From: Rhodopseudomonas palustris HaA2 | GTDB lineage: Bacteria > Pseudomonadota > Alphaproteobacteria > Rhizobiales > Xanthobacteraceae | Assembly (NCBI RefSeq): GCF_000013365.1 | Contig: NC_007778.1 | Span: 4,712,001 to 4,776,000 of the forward strand | Reading direction: 5' to 3' | DNA length: 64,000 nt | Shown: one piece after another, positions 46,966 through 55,942 of the stretch | Position numbering within the stretch: position 1 is the first letter of the stretch | How the letters are laid out: each line of letters opens with the position of its first letter | Translations under genes and position numbers: made by a program | Notes under the pieces: model-generated | Databases searched by the model: none | What the model was told of the DNA's origin: nothing | Seen by the model: only the letters and a program-made list of their open reading frames with translations

Positions 46966-47930
46966 CCGATCGTCCCGAGTTTCGGAAATGCGCCATGGTC
47001 GGCGGCGAGCGCGGCGCGGGCGCGGGCGCTGTCGTCGTCCATCTGCCGGACCAGCGCCTCGATGCTCTCGAACTTCTCCTCGTCGCGGATGAAGGCGATG
47101 AAGGCGACGTCGAGCGTCTCGCCATAGAGCTGCTCGTTGAAATCGAACAGGAAGATCTCCAACAGCGGCGCGCCGTTGTCGAAGGTCGGGCGGCGGCCGA
47201 AATTCGCCACCGCGTCATAGTGTTTGCCGCCGCGGCCGACCCGCACCGCATAGATGCCGTGCTTGAGGCCGCATTGCGGATCGAGCCGGATATTGGCGGT
47301 GGGATAGCCGAGATCGCGACCGCGCTTCTCGCCATGGATCACCTCGCCGGTGACGAACCACGGCGCGCCCAGCATCTGCGTGGCGGCGGCGATGTGGCTG
47401 TCTTCCAGCGCCTTGCGGATCGCGCTGGACGACACCGGATGATCGCCGAAATCGATATGCGGCTGGACGTCGACCTCGATGCCGAGCGCCGGCGCCTCGC
47501 CGACCAGCATCGCCGGTGAGCCGCCGCGGCCCTTGCCGAAATGGAAATCGTAGCCGACCGCGATGCCCTGGACGCCGAGCCGGCCGATCAGCTCATGGTG
47601 GATGAAGTCGTGTGCCGTGGTGGCGGCGCGGGCGGCGTCGAAGCGCAGCACCACGGCGCCGTCGAGCCCGGCGCCGGCCAAGAGCCGCAGCTTGGCGGGT
47701 TCGTCGGTGAGCCGGAATTGCGGCGTATCGGGGCTGAAGAATTTGCGCGGATGCGGCTCGAACGTCACCGCCAGCGCCGGGGCGCGGCGGACCCGCGCCA
47801 TGTCGAGGCAGGCGCCGATCACGGCCCGATGGCCGAGATGCACGCCGTCGAAATTGCCCATCGCCACCACCGCCCCCCTGGGGATGGCGGACGCAGGGGT
47901 GTCGTCGCGGATCACGGCAAAGCCAGTCAT
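46962..47930 (-). CDS. ribF: bifunctional riboflavin kinase/FAD synthetase
   Basis: 322 residues. The N-terminal adenylyltransferase domain has GNFDGVHLGHRAVI and GYDFHFGKGRGG; the C-terminal flavokinase domain has GEVIHGEKRGRDLGYPTANI. Converts riboflavin to FMN and then FAD. With ribH at 28491 this window holds two flavin genes, but they are far apart. Upstream gene of the two-gene unit. Confidence 0.96.
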   Translation of the reverse strand: MTGFAVIRDDTPASAIPRGAVVAMGNFDGVHLGHRAVIGACLDMARVRRAPALAVTFEPHPRKFFSPDTPQFRLTDEPAKLRLLAGAGLDGAVVLRFDAARAATTAHDFIHHELIGRLGVQGIAVGYDFHFGKGRGGSPAMLVGEAPALGIEVDVQPHIDFGDHPVSSSAIRKALEDSHIAAATQMLGAPWFVTGEVIHGEKRGRDLGYPTANIRLDPQCGLKHGIYAVRVGRGGKHYDAVANFGRRPTFDNGAPLLEIFLFDFNEQLYGETLDVAFIAFIRDEEKFESIEALVRQMDDDSARARAALAADHGAFPKLGTIG

Positions 47931-48074
47931 GTCGGATTCGTTCGTTTCTTCAAGGTGGGAGCATGACCGTGACGCGGAGCTGCGCGTGAAGTCAAGACAG
48001 CGCGCGCCAGGCTGGCGCCGGCTGCGAGGGCCGACCGGTGCCGGCCCCGCCCGGGCTTCGCCATGCGCGGCGCC

Positions 48075-48770
48075 TCAGCCGCCGCGCACCGGCGGCACCT
48101 CGAGACGGTCGCGACGGCAGGCGCGGCGGTCGACCTCCGCGCAGGCGCGGAACTGCAGATCCTTGCTCATGCAGATCCGGACCTCGGTCAACCGGGTGCG
48201 GTCGCAGATCACGGCGATCGCCGACTCGCTCAAGCCGGGATTGACCTTGATGAAGGCCTCCTCGACCTCGGCGGGGGTCACTGTCCGGGGTTCCTTGGCG
48301 TCGATGAAATCCGGCGGAATCCGCACCGCCGCGCGCGCCCGGCGGATGTTCTCGAAGTAATCGCGCGCCGGTGTGCCGGCGCAGGTGCCGTGCTTGTCCC
48401 ATTCGTTGTAGATCAGCCCCGGCGCCGGCATCAGGTCGAGCATGGAATTCATGATCCGCCGGTCGAGCCGCGGCGACGGGCGCTGGCAATATTCCGGAAA
48501 GCCGCGCTCGTATTGCGGCCACAGCCCGTGCACCACGAAGGAGAACGGCCGGCCGCCGCACTGGATCTGCTGCGAGCGCCCGGCATTGCCGCGCTCGGAC
48601 GCCTGCTCGCAATAAGACGGCGACCACGACAGCGCCAGCACGTAAAAATCGAACTCGCCGGGGGCGTTCTGGCGCCGATCCTGGGCAGGCGCTGCGGTGC
48701 CGAGACATGCGACAGCGCAAGCGGCCAAAGCGGCGAGCCATGCCCGCCGGCGAACGATAGGATTGCGCAT
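48075..48770 (-). CDS. secreted ribonuclease T2
   Basis: 231 residues from the ATG at 48770 with a signal peptide (AWLAALAACAVACLGTAAPAQ). The two catalytic blocks are HGLWPQ (His81) and EWDKHGTC (Glu123, His127), and cysteines are placed as in the family. RNase T2 cuts single-stranded RNA to 3'-phosphates in the periplasm or outside the cell. Probably a monocistronic scavenging enzyme. A start ten codons earlier is possible but adds non-signal sequence. Confidence 0.93.
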   Translation of the reverse strand: MRNPIVRRRAWLAALAACAVACLGTAAPAQDRRQNAPGEFDFYVLALSWSPSYCEQASERGNAGRSQQIQCGGRPFSFVVHGLWPQYERGFPEYCQRPSPRLDRRIMNSMLDLMPAPGLIYNEWDKHGTCAGTPARDYFENIRRARAAVRIPPDFIDAKEPRTVTPAEVEEAFIKVNPGLSESAIAVICDRTRLTEVRICMSKDLQFRACAEVDRRACRRDRLEVPPVRGG

Positions 48771-48886
48771 GATCAAGGGCCCCGCTGCCGTGAATAGCAA
48801 AGCCTAGCGAGCGATCGGGAACGTTTCAAGAACGCAAATGGTGGAAGGCGCTGGCGCCAAAACAGGGGCGCCGCCGCCCCGCGGGA

Positions 48887-49378
48887 TCAGGGCTTGGCCG
48901 CCTTGCATGCCGGATTGAACGCCCAGTTGCGATCGAGCCCGACGACGCAGAATTCGACACCGTCGGTGAAGCCCGCGAGACCGCCGTCCTCGATGATCGA
49001 GAAATACACCGGGCGGACCTTGCCGTCGTTCAGATGCGCTTCGGCCGCGCAATAGCGCCGCGGAATGTTGTCGCTCTGCCAGGGACGGAACGCGACTTCG
49101 CGCAGCTGCGTATAGCCGGTGATCCGCAGCGCCGAATTCCAGAAGGTGCCTTCCTTCTCGCCGAACTGATAGGTCACCGAGGTCAGCCCCGCCTCGCAGG
49201 CCGGCAGATTGCCGTCGTAACGTGGGCCGGACAGCCAGAAGTTCATCTCCAGCGGATTGGCGGCCTGCGCCGCCGGCGCGAGCGCCAGCATGCCGAGCAG
49301 CGCCAGCGCCGCCGCCACTGGGAAACGGAGGGCCGTCAATCTCAGGGCCGGAAACTTCGATGTCGAAACAAGGCGCAT
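48887..49378 (-). CDS. secreted hypothetical protein
   Basis: 163 residues. Signal peptide with cleavage after AQA at about residue 39 (ALALLGMLALAPAAQA). The mature domain has five cysteines (in LPACEAG, RRYCAAE, EFCVVG and NPACKA, among others) likely to form disulfides, and strands such as FWLSGPRYDG. No known family recognised. It is on the same strand as RNase T2 but separated by 116 bases. Confidence 0.75.
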   Translation of the reverse strand: MRLVSTSKFPALRLTALRFPVAAALALLGMLALAPAAQAANPLEMNFWLSGPRYDGNLPACEAGLTSVTYQFGEKEGTFWNSALRITGYTQLREVAFRPWQSDNIPRRYCAAEAHLNDGKVRPVYFSIIEDGGLAGFTDGVEFCVVGLDRNWAFNPACKAAKP

Positions 49379-49543
49379 GGACGATCCACCGGATTTTTCT
49401 GGTGCGGACGGTGCCGCGAAGCCATGCGGAGGTCAAGTGCAGCGCAGCCACACCTGCGCACATCCCGGCGCGCGAATGTCCGTGCGTTCTTTCCATCGCG
49501 GTCGCAACGCTCTAGAATCACAAGAGCCACGAAGGAGATTCCG

Positions 49544-49834
49544 ATGCGAATGCTGAAGGCCGCGGGCCTTGCCGCTCTCTGTGCCGTTCTGTCCGGCACC
49601 GCCGCCCGCGCCGACACCGTGCCGATCGTCAAGGGCAATGATACCGGCGGGATCATCTCCTACAATCTGGTCGGCCACGCCGACGTCCGCGCCATCGCGA
49701 TCGACCATTGCGCGCGCTACGGCAAGGTGGTGAAGCTGCTCGGGGTGCAGGCCAATTATGGCGGCTACATCTCGTTTGCGTGCCGCTGGGTGCCGTATGG
49801 CGCCGACCAGCGGCCGCTGCGCGTCGCCTACTGA
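49544..49834 (+). CDS. small secreted hypothetical protein
   Basis: 96 residues with GAAGGAG upstream. Signal peptide MRMLKAAGLAALCAVLSG, cleaved near ARA. The mature 73 residues contain IDHCARYGKVVKLLGV and SFACRWVPYG, two cysteines that may pair. It looks like a compact periplasmic protein of unknown function. Its stop is 12 bases before the next gene, so the two are probably cotranscribed. Confidence 0.75.
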   Translation: MRMLKAAGLAALCAVLSGTAARADTVPIVKGNDTGGIISYNLVGHADVRAIAIDHCARYGKVVKLLGVQANYGGYISFACRWVPYGADQRPLRVAY

Positions 49835-49846
49835 GCGGCGATCCCG

Positions 49847-50386
49847 ATGAAGCGGTCGGTTGCATTCGGGCTCTGCGCGTTGCCGTTGCTGCTTGCCTCG
49901 GCGACAGCCGCGCTTGCCATCGAGCTGCCGATCCGCAAGGCGGGATTGTGGGAGCTGAAGATGGGCCGGGCAGGCGCAGCGGGCGACGACGTCGCCATGC
50001 AGCACTGCACCGACGAGACCACCGACAAGAAGATGGTCTCGTCGTTCCAGCCGTTGTCCAACGAGGTCTGCTCCAAGCAGGACACCCAGAAGACCGCCAC
50101 CGGCTACGTCACCGACGCGGTGTGCAGCATCGCCGGCATGACCACCACGTCGCGGTCCGAGATCACCGGCGATTTCAACTCGGCCTATACGGTCAAGGTG
50201 ACCTCGCACAACGACAAGCCGCTGCCCGGCGTGCCCAAGGACGCCACCATGACGCTGGATGCGAAATGGCTCGGCCCCTGCAAGAGCGGCCAGAGGCCCG
50301 GCGACATCGTGATGCCCGGCGGCATCAAGATGAACATCGCCGACATCGAGAAGCTCAAGGCGCTGATGCCGAAACCGCCGAAGTAG
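49847..50386 (+). CDS. DUF3617 family periplasmic protein
   Basis: 179 residues. Signal peptide (FGLCALPLLLASATAALA), then IRKAGLWELKM, the DUF3617 start motif. Four cysteines (in MQHCTDE, EVCSKQ, AVCSIAG, GPCKSG) fit two disulfides. C-terminal PGDIVMPGGIKMNIADIEKL is also typical. Family function is unknown. Likely operon with the small secreted gene upstream. Confidence 0.85.
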   Translation: MKRSVAFGLCALPLLLASATAALAIELPIRKAGLWELKMGRAGAAGDDVAMQHCTDETTDKKMVSSFQPLSNEVCSKQDTQKTATGYVTDAVCSIAGMTTTSRSEITGDFNSAYTVKVTSHNDKPLPGVPKDATMTLDAKWLGPCKSGQRPGDIVMPGGIKMNIADIEKLKALMPKPPK

Positions 50387-50510
50387 CGGCCGGCCTGTGC
50401 ATCGGCCGGGCATGGGTCCGGTCGAACGGCTCGATCCGTGCGACGCTTGCGCAAATGCAACACTTGGCGACGATTGTCCCAGCCTCCGTTGACAGCCGTC
50501 GCTCTTGTCG

Positions 50511-50531
50511 CGATGTTACATTGTAACGTCG
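50511..50531. promoter_or_regulatory. Zur-like palindrome upstream of the DUF2946/TonB receptor genes
   Basis: GTTACA and TGTAAC are inverted around a single T; the symmetry extends to 21 bases (CGATGTTACA on the left, TGTAACGTCG on the right) with one mismatch. Length and the AT-rich GTTA core resemble Fur-family (Zur) boxes. TTGACA at 50489-50494 lies where a -35 would put this box over the -10. Binding protein is inferred. Confidence 0.5.
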
Positions 50532-50553
50532 GGTGGCAGGGGCATGCCCCTCG

Positions 50554-50934
50554 ATGTCGGGGCTGGGTGGCATGGGCTGGGTACGGGCGAAGATCGGGTG
50601 GGGAGCACGGCTGGCGCTGATCGCGCTGGCTCTGCAATTTGCCCTGTCGTTCGGCCACGTCCACGCCCTCGACGTCCCCGCGCAAGCGATCGAAAGGGCC
50701 GCGTCGGCCATTGGCCCGGACGCACCCGACACCGATCACCATCACAACGCCGCAGCCGATCTCTGCGCGATCTGCGCCGTCGTCTCGATGGCACAGACCG
50801 CGCTCGACGCGGCGCCGCCCGCCTTGCCGCCGCGGCGTGCCGCACCGCTCCACTACCGCATTGCCGCCGTAGCCGCCGCCGATCCGAGCCCGCAGCCCGG
50901 CGGCTTCCAGCCGCGCGCGCCTCCTGCTGCCTGA
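50554..50934 (+). CDS. DUF2946-like metal-binding secreted protein
   Basis: 126 residues from the ATG at 50554. A signal anchor (LALIALALQFALSFGHVHA) is followed by a His-rich region (TDHHHNAAADLCAICAV) with a Cys-x2-Cys. This is the DUF2946 pattern found before metal-related TonB receptors. It may capture or shuttle zinc or copper in the periplasm. The TonB receptor starts 127 bases downstream on the same strand, so a shared transcript from the palindrome-bearing promoter is likely. Confidence 0.72.
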   Translation: MSGLGGMGWVRAKIGWGARLALIALALQFALSFGHVHALDVPAQAIERAASAIGPDAPDTDHHHNAAADLCAICAVVSMAQTALDAAPPALPPRRAAPLHYRIAAVAAADPSPQPGGFQPRAPPAA

Positions 50935-51061
50935 CTGAATCCGATCGAGCCATGCGCAGCCCCGTTTCGACAGGGCCCGCAGACCAATTCGTTTCGATCT
51001 GCCAAGCGCAGAGTCCGGGTTCCGGTGCTGAAGCGCCGAGCCGGTCAGTCAGGATCAGACC

Positions 51062-53416
51062 ATGTCACTCCCGTTCAAACGCGCGCTCCTGCTCGGAAGC
51101 GCTGCCGTCGTCGCCTTCGAAAGTCTGCCTGCCCCACAGGCCTTCGCGCAAACCACCCTGCCCGAGGTGACCGTCACCGCGCCGAGCCCGATCGTGCGCC
51201 GCCACACCACCCCGCCGGCCCGCCCCGCGACCCGCGTGGCCGCGCCCGCGCGGCAGCGCGGAGCCGCTCCGGCCGAAACGCAGCCCGTCGTCGCCCAGCC
51301 GGCTCCGGCGCTGCCCGGTACGCTGCCGATCGTCACCGACCAGTTCGCCACCGTCACCGTGGTGCCGAACGAGGAGATCCGGCGCAATGGCGGCGGCACG
51401 CTCGGCGATCTGCTGAACAACAAGCCGGGCATCACCGGCTCGAGCTACGCACCGGGCGGCGCCAGCCGGCCGATCATCCGCGGTCTCGACGTCAATCGCG
51501 TCAACATCATCGAGAACGGCATCGGCAGCAACGGCGCCTCCGATCTCGGCGAAGACCATTTCGTGCCGATCGACCCGCTCGCGACCAACCAGGTCGAGGT
51601 GATCCGCGGCCCGGCGACGCTGCGCTACGGCTCGACCGCGATCGGCGGCGTGGTCAGCGCCACCAACAACCGGATTCCCGACGCGTTGCCGCCCTGCGCG
51701 CAACCGTTCCAGAGCTACGGCCTGCCGGTGAACGCGCCCGCGGCGCTCGGCGGCTCGGCCGGCTGCATGAACGCCGAGGTCCGCAGCGCCGTGAGTTCGG
51801 TCGATCGCGGCGTCGAAGGCGCCGTGCTGCTGGACGCCGCCGGCAACAATGTCGCGGTCCATGCCGACGTCTACGGCCGCAACACCCGCGACTACAACGT
51901 ACCGAGCTACCCGTATGCCGATGCCGGCATTCCGTTCAACGGGCGCCAGACCAACTCGGCCTCGCAGGCGAGCGGGGCGTCGATCGGCGGCTCGTATCTG
52001 TTCCACGGCGGCTTCATCGGTGCGTCGGTCACGCAGAACAACTCGATCTACCACATCCCCGGCCCCGAGGGAGTGGAACTGGGCACAAAGATCGACGCCA
52101 AGCAGACCAAGTTCAACGCCAAGGGCGAGTATCGTCCCGACGCCGCCGCGATCGACGCGATCCGGTTCTGGGTCGGCGCCACCGACTACAAGCACAACGA
52201 GATCGGCCTCGCCGATGCCGCCGACCCGACCAGCGGCGGTGTGCGTCAGACCTTCACCAACCGCGAGCAGGAAGGCCGGCTCGAAGTTCAGCTGACGCCG
52301 TTCAACGCCGGCTTCGCGGCGGTGACCACGGCGGTCGGCGTCCAGGCCAGCCATCAGGAACTGACTGCGCCCAGCCCCGACGATCCGACCAGCCCGCTGA
52401 ACGGACTGTTCGATCCCAACAAGAACACCAAGGTCGCCGGCTACGTCTTCAACGAACTGCAGTTCACCAATACCACCAAGGCGCAGGTCGCCGGCCGGAT
52501 CGAGCACGTCGAACTGTCGGGATCATCACCCTCCTCGGTGCCGGAGATCTTCGACCTCAACACCGATCCCAATGCGATCGGCGCCGCCACCTCGCGCAAC
52601 CTGTCCTTCACGCCGAAGAGCTTCAGCCTCGGCCTGATCCAGGCGCTGCCATGGGGCCTGTCGGCCAGCATCACCGGGCAATATGTCGAGCGCGCCCCGA
52701 AGCCCGCCGAATTGTTCTCGCGCGGCGGCCACGACGCCACCGCGACCTTCGACATCGGCAATCCCAATCTGAAGATGGAGACGGCGAAGTCGGTCGAAGT
52801 CGGCCTGCGCCGGGCGGACGGCCCGTTCCGGTTCGAGATCACCGGCTACTACACCCAGTTCAGCGGCTTCATCTATCGCCGGCTGACCGGCAACACGTGC
52901 GAGGACGGCGCGTGTATCGTCGGCACTGGCCTCGAACTGAACCAGGCGATCTATTCGCAGCGCGACGCCACCTTCAAGGGCGGTGAATTCCAGAGCCAGC
53001 TCGACGTCGCGCAGTTCTACGGCGGCACCTGGGGCATCGAGAACCAGGTCGACGTGGTACGCGCCACCTTCGCCGACGGCACCAACGTGCCGCGGATTCC
53101 CCCGGTGCGCCTCGGCGGCGGCCTGTTCTGGCGCGACGCCAACTGGCTGATGCGGGTCAACCTGCTGCACGCCTTCGCGCAGAACAACGTCGCCGACATC
53201 GCCGAGACGACGACGCCCGGCTACAATCTGCTGAAGGCCGAGATCAGCTACCGCACCAAGCTCAACCCCAACGTCTGGGGCGCACAGGAAATGCTGGTCG
53301 GCCTGGTCGGCAACAATCTGCTCAACGAGGACATCCGCAACTCGGTGTCCTACAGCAAGGACAACGTGCTGATGCCCGGTATCGGCGTGCGCGCGTTCGC
53401 GAATCTGAAGTTCTGA
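51062..53416 (+). CDS. TonB-dependent outer-membrane receptor, ZnuD-like
   Basis: 784 residues. Signal peptide to about residue 30, TonB box near LPEVTVTAPS, a Pro/Ala-rich spacer, then the plug (about 95-215) with GASRPIIRGLDVNRV, GASDLGEDHFVPIDPL and VEVIRGPATLRYG, followed by a 22-strand barrel ending in AFANLKF with the terminal Phe. The SRPxIRG, DASxxxEDH and DPL blocks are as in ZnuD and related zinc receptors. Two loop cysteine pairs (near LPPCAQP and GGSAGCM; TGNTCEDGAC) probably form disulfides. Zinc is inferred; heme or copper cannot be excluded. Confidence 0.9.
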   Translation: MSLPFKRALLLGSAAVVAFESLPAPQAFAQTTLPEVTVTAPSPIVRRHTTPPARPATRVAAPARQRGAAPAETQPVVAQPAPALPGTLPIVTDQFATVTVVPNEEIRRNGGGTLGDLLNNKPGITGSSYAPGGASRPIIRGLDVNRVNIIENGIGSNGASDLGEDHFVPIDPLATNQVEVIRGPATLRYGSTAIGGVVSATNNRIPDALPPCAQPFQSYGLPVNAPAALGGSAGCMNAEVRSAVSSVDRGVEGAVLLDAAGNNVAVHADVYGRNTRDYNVPSYPYADAGIPFNGRQTNSASQASGASIGGSYLFHGGFIGASVTQNNSIYHIPGPEGVELGTKIDAKQTKFNAKGEYRPDAAAIDAIRFWVGATDYKHNEIGLADAADPTSGGVRQTFTNREQEGRLEVQLTPFNAGFAAVTTAVGVQASHQELTAPSPDDPTSPLNGLFDPNKNTKVAGYVFNELQFTNTTKAQVAGRIEHVELSGSSPSSVPEIFDLNTDPNAIGAATSRNLSFTPKSFSLGLIQALPWGLSASITGQYVERAPKPAELFSRGGHDATATFDIGNPNLKMETAKSVEVGLRRADGPFRFEITGYYTQFSGFIYRRLTGNTCEDGACIVGTGLELNQAIYSQRDATFKGGEFQSQLDVAQFYGGTWGIENQVDVVRATFADGTNVPRIPPVRLGGGLFWRDANWLMRVNLLHAFAQNNVADIAETTTPGYNLLKAEISYRTKLNPNVWGAQEMLVGLVGNNLLNEDIRNSVSYSKDNVLMPGIGVRAFANLKF

Positions 53417-53425
53417 TTCGCTGCA

Positions 53426-53538
53426 GTCATTCCGGGGCGCGAACGAAAGCTCGCGAACCCGGAATCCAGAGATTGTTGAACAACCCCATCATCAAATCGA
53501 GATTCCGGGTTCGTCGCTACGCGACGCCCCGGAATGAC
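53426..53538. repeat. palindromic element, family D, copy 2
   Basis: GTCATTCCGGGGCGCGAACG on the left, CGACGCCCCGGAATGAC on the right; the centre (GATTGTTGAACAACC) is unusually AT-rich. Between the convergent TonB receptor and GNAT genes. Confidence 0.9.
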
Positions 53539-53551
53539 TCGCGATAGGTCG

Positions 53552-54070
53552 CTAAGCGGTCCGCGCCTTGCTCCAGTCCGGGCGGATCGGACCGCTGACG
53601 CCGTCGAACGCGCCGTCGGCCAGTTCCATCACCAGCAGCCGGTGGGCGTCGACCGGGCCGGGCATCGTCACCCGCCCCTTCGGAATCTTCTTGAACCCGA
53701 CCCGGCTGTAATACGGCTCGTCACCGACCAGCAGAATCAGCTTGTGGCCCTGTTCCCGGGCGTCCGCCAGCGCGCGGTCGAGCAGCGCACGGCCGACGCC
53801 GCGCGCGCGGAACGGCGGCTCCACCGTCAGCGGGCCGAGCAGCAGCGCCGGGGTATCGCCGACCAGGATCGGCAATTGCCGCACCGACCCGACCAGCAGC
53901 GTCCCGATCCAGGCGGTGAACGACAGCGCATTGATATGGTCGATGTGCTCGCGGAGCCGGTAGGCGCTGAGAACAAAGCGGCCCGGCCCGAAGGTGCGCT
54001 CGTGCAGCCGCTCGATCAGCTGGGCGTGGTTCGGGCTTTCGGGAAGGATGGTCAGGGACAGATCGGTCAT
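53552..54070 (-). CDS. GNAT-family N-acetyltransferase
   Basis: 172 residues. The acetyl-CoA loop is VEPPFRARGVGRALLDRAL (R/Q-x-x-G-x-G/A pattern), followed by GDEPYYSRVGFKKIPKG, the YhbS-like ending. It acetylates an unknown amine. Single gene, convergent with the TonB receptor, 65 bases from the MscS gene on the same strand. Confidence 0.9.
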   Translation of the reverse strand: MTDLSLTILPESPNHAQLIERLHERTFGPGRFVLSAYRLREHIDHINALSFTAWIGTLLVGSVRQLPILVGDTPALLLGPLTVEPPFRARGVGRALLDRALADAREQGHKLILLVGDEPYYSRVGFKKIPKGRVTMPGPVDAHRLLVMELADGAFDGVSGPIRPDWSKARTA

Positions 54071-54135
54071 GGCGGACGCCGCAATAGCATCGCAGCCGGG
54101 CGCGGTCCACCGCCCGGCTGCAACCGCCAGGCGCC

Positions 54136-55830
54136 TCAGGTGCGAGCAGCGGCGCCCGCGCGATGCTGCGACGCGGCGCTATCGCCGTCCGGGTGGTCCG
54201 CCGGCGCGAGAGCCGGCGAGCGGCCCGACGACGGAGCTTTGTCCCGCGCGAAATAGACGGTCTGCGACGCGAAGGCGAAGCCGGTCCCCGCCGCCTCGAC
54301 CAATTCCATCAGCCTCAGAGTCAGATCTTCCTGCACTTCCAGGAACTCATCCATGCTCACGGCGTGGATGTAGGCGAAGATTTCGACCCGCAGCGAATTC
54401 GACCCGAAGCCGAGCAGCCGCACCCGCGCCGGGTCGTTGTCGACCTTCGGATGCTCCAGCAGCATCTCGCGGATCGCCGCGATCAGGCCGCGCATCTGGT
54501 CCGGCGTGGTCTCGTAGCGCAGGTCCAGAATCGGGTGGTACCAGAACTTGTCCCGGCGGCTGAAGTTCTCGATCTGCACCGCGGCCAGCGCGCCGTTCGG
54601 CACGGTGACCAGGGTGCGGTCGAGGGTCCGAATCCGGGTCGAGCGCATGCCGATGTCCTCGATCGTGCCCATCGTCTCGCCGAATTTGCAGAAATCGCCC
54701 ACCCGCATCGGCTGATCGGTCACCAGAGTCAGGCTGCCGACCAGATGTTCGATGGTCTTCTGCGCGCCGAGCGCGATCGCGATACCGCCGATGCCCAGAG
54801 CGGCGAGACCCGCGGTGACATTGTAGCCCAGCGCGTTGAGCCCGGCGATCGCCGCGAAAGCGATCAGCGCGAACTTGACGCTGCGCCGGATGAAGGTCAC
54901 CGCCGACAGCATCGACAGCCGGCCGCGCAGCGTCATCCGGGCGATGGCGAATTCGGCCAGCGCGTCGACCACCCGCCAGACGATCCAGGACAGCGCGATC
55001 CAGCCGAGCAGTTCGGTGGCGCCGGACATGTGCTGGCGCGCGACGATCGCCACGCCGGTCAGCACCAGCGCGATGCGCAGCAACATCGCGGTGAAGAACA
55101 GCCGGATCGGCAGCGCCGAGGCGCTCAGCACGCGACTGATGCGGGACTCCGGGCCGCGAAAGCGGAAGACCACCCAGAGGATCGCGGCGGTGATCGCCCA
55201 CACGATCGAAAATGTCAGCACCGCGAGCACGATGACGGCCAGCCAGTGGCCCGCCGGAACGCCGGCGAGCCGGTATTCGTCGCGGAGCGCATAGGGCAGG
55301 ATCCTGTCGACCAGGCTCGACGTCACCGTGCGCGACAGCGCCGGCAGCTCACCGACCGTCCGCGCCGACACCAGCCAAATCTTGACGCCGTCCTTGCCGT
55401 CGACCCGCTGCGCGATCAGATCGACGCTGCCGTGATCGGTGCGCACGGCACCGAACTTGTCCTGATCCGGCGCAAGTCCGTCGTCCTGGTCACCGGCGGC
55501 ATCCGCACTCAGCCGCAACCGCGAAAACACGTAGCCGCCCTGGTCGAGAATGCGCTGCAGCTGCTGCGCGACGCTCGGCCCCCAGGCGCCCTTCTCCTGG
55601 CTGAGATCGAGATATTGCGCGGCCTTGTCATAATTCTGCTCGGCGGCGGCATCGATAAAGCCGGTGACCATACCGGCCGGCGTATCGCGGCCGAGCGGAT
55701 CGGCGGGCTTCTCCTCCGCCTTGGCGGGAGGACTGCCGTTGCCGTTCCCGTTCGGTGCCGGGATCTGCGCAAACGCGACGCTCGTTCCCAATATTGCCCA
55801 AACAAGAAGCAGCGATCGAAACATCGCCAT
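54136..55830 (-). CDS. MscS-type mechanosensitive channel with extra N-terminal domain
   Basis: 564 residues from the ATG at 55830; 55824 is also possible. Signal peptide (FRSLLLVWAILGTSVAFAQ), then a periplasmic domain of about 140 residues (DKAAQYLDLSQEKG). Five membrane helices follow; the pore helix is LAALGIGGIAIALGAQKTIEH and the beta domain follows (MRVGDFCKFGETMGTIEDI). Larger than E. coli MscS, like the MscK/YbdG-type members. It opens under membrane tension to release solutes. A longer reading to 56139 overlaps the NUDIX gene and is rejected. Confidence 0.92.
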   Translation of the reverse strand: MAMFRSLLLVWAILGTSVAFAQIPAPNGNGNGSPPAKAEEKPADPLGRDTPAGMVTGFIDAAAEQNYDKAAQYLDLSQEKGAWGPSVAQQLQRILDQGGYVFSRLRLSADAAGDQDDGLAPDQDKFGAVRTDHGSVDLIAQRVDGKDGVKIWLVSARTVGELPALSRTVTSSLVDRILPYALRDEYRLAGVPAGHWLAVIVLAVLTFSIVWAITAAILWVVFRFRGPESRISRVLSASALPIRLFFTAMLLRIALVLTGVAIVARQHMSGATELLGWIALSWIVWRVVDALAEFAIARMTLRGRLSMLSAVTFIRRSVKFALIAFAAIAGLNALGYNVTAGLAALGIGGIAIALGAQKTIEHLVGSLTLVTDQPMRVGDFCKFGETMGTIEDIGMRSTRIRTLDRTLVTVPNGALAAVQIENFSRRDKFWYHPILDLRYETTPDQMRGLIAAIREMLLEHPKVDNDPARVRLLGFGSNSLRVEIFAYIHAVSMDEFLEVQEDLTLRLMELVEAAGTGFAFASQTVYFARDKAPSSGRSPALAPADHPDGDSAASQHRAGAAART

Positions 55831-55942
55831 CGCACGTGCCGCCAAAACCAGTCCTTCCAAATCGTGTCGGTGAGGCCGTAGTTTGACCAGAGAAATGAGC
55901 CATTGATGTGATGGCGCGGCGTTTACGGGGGCGAAACGGCCT

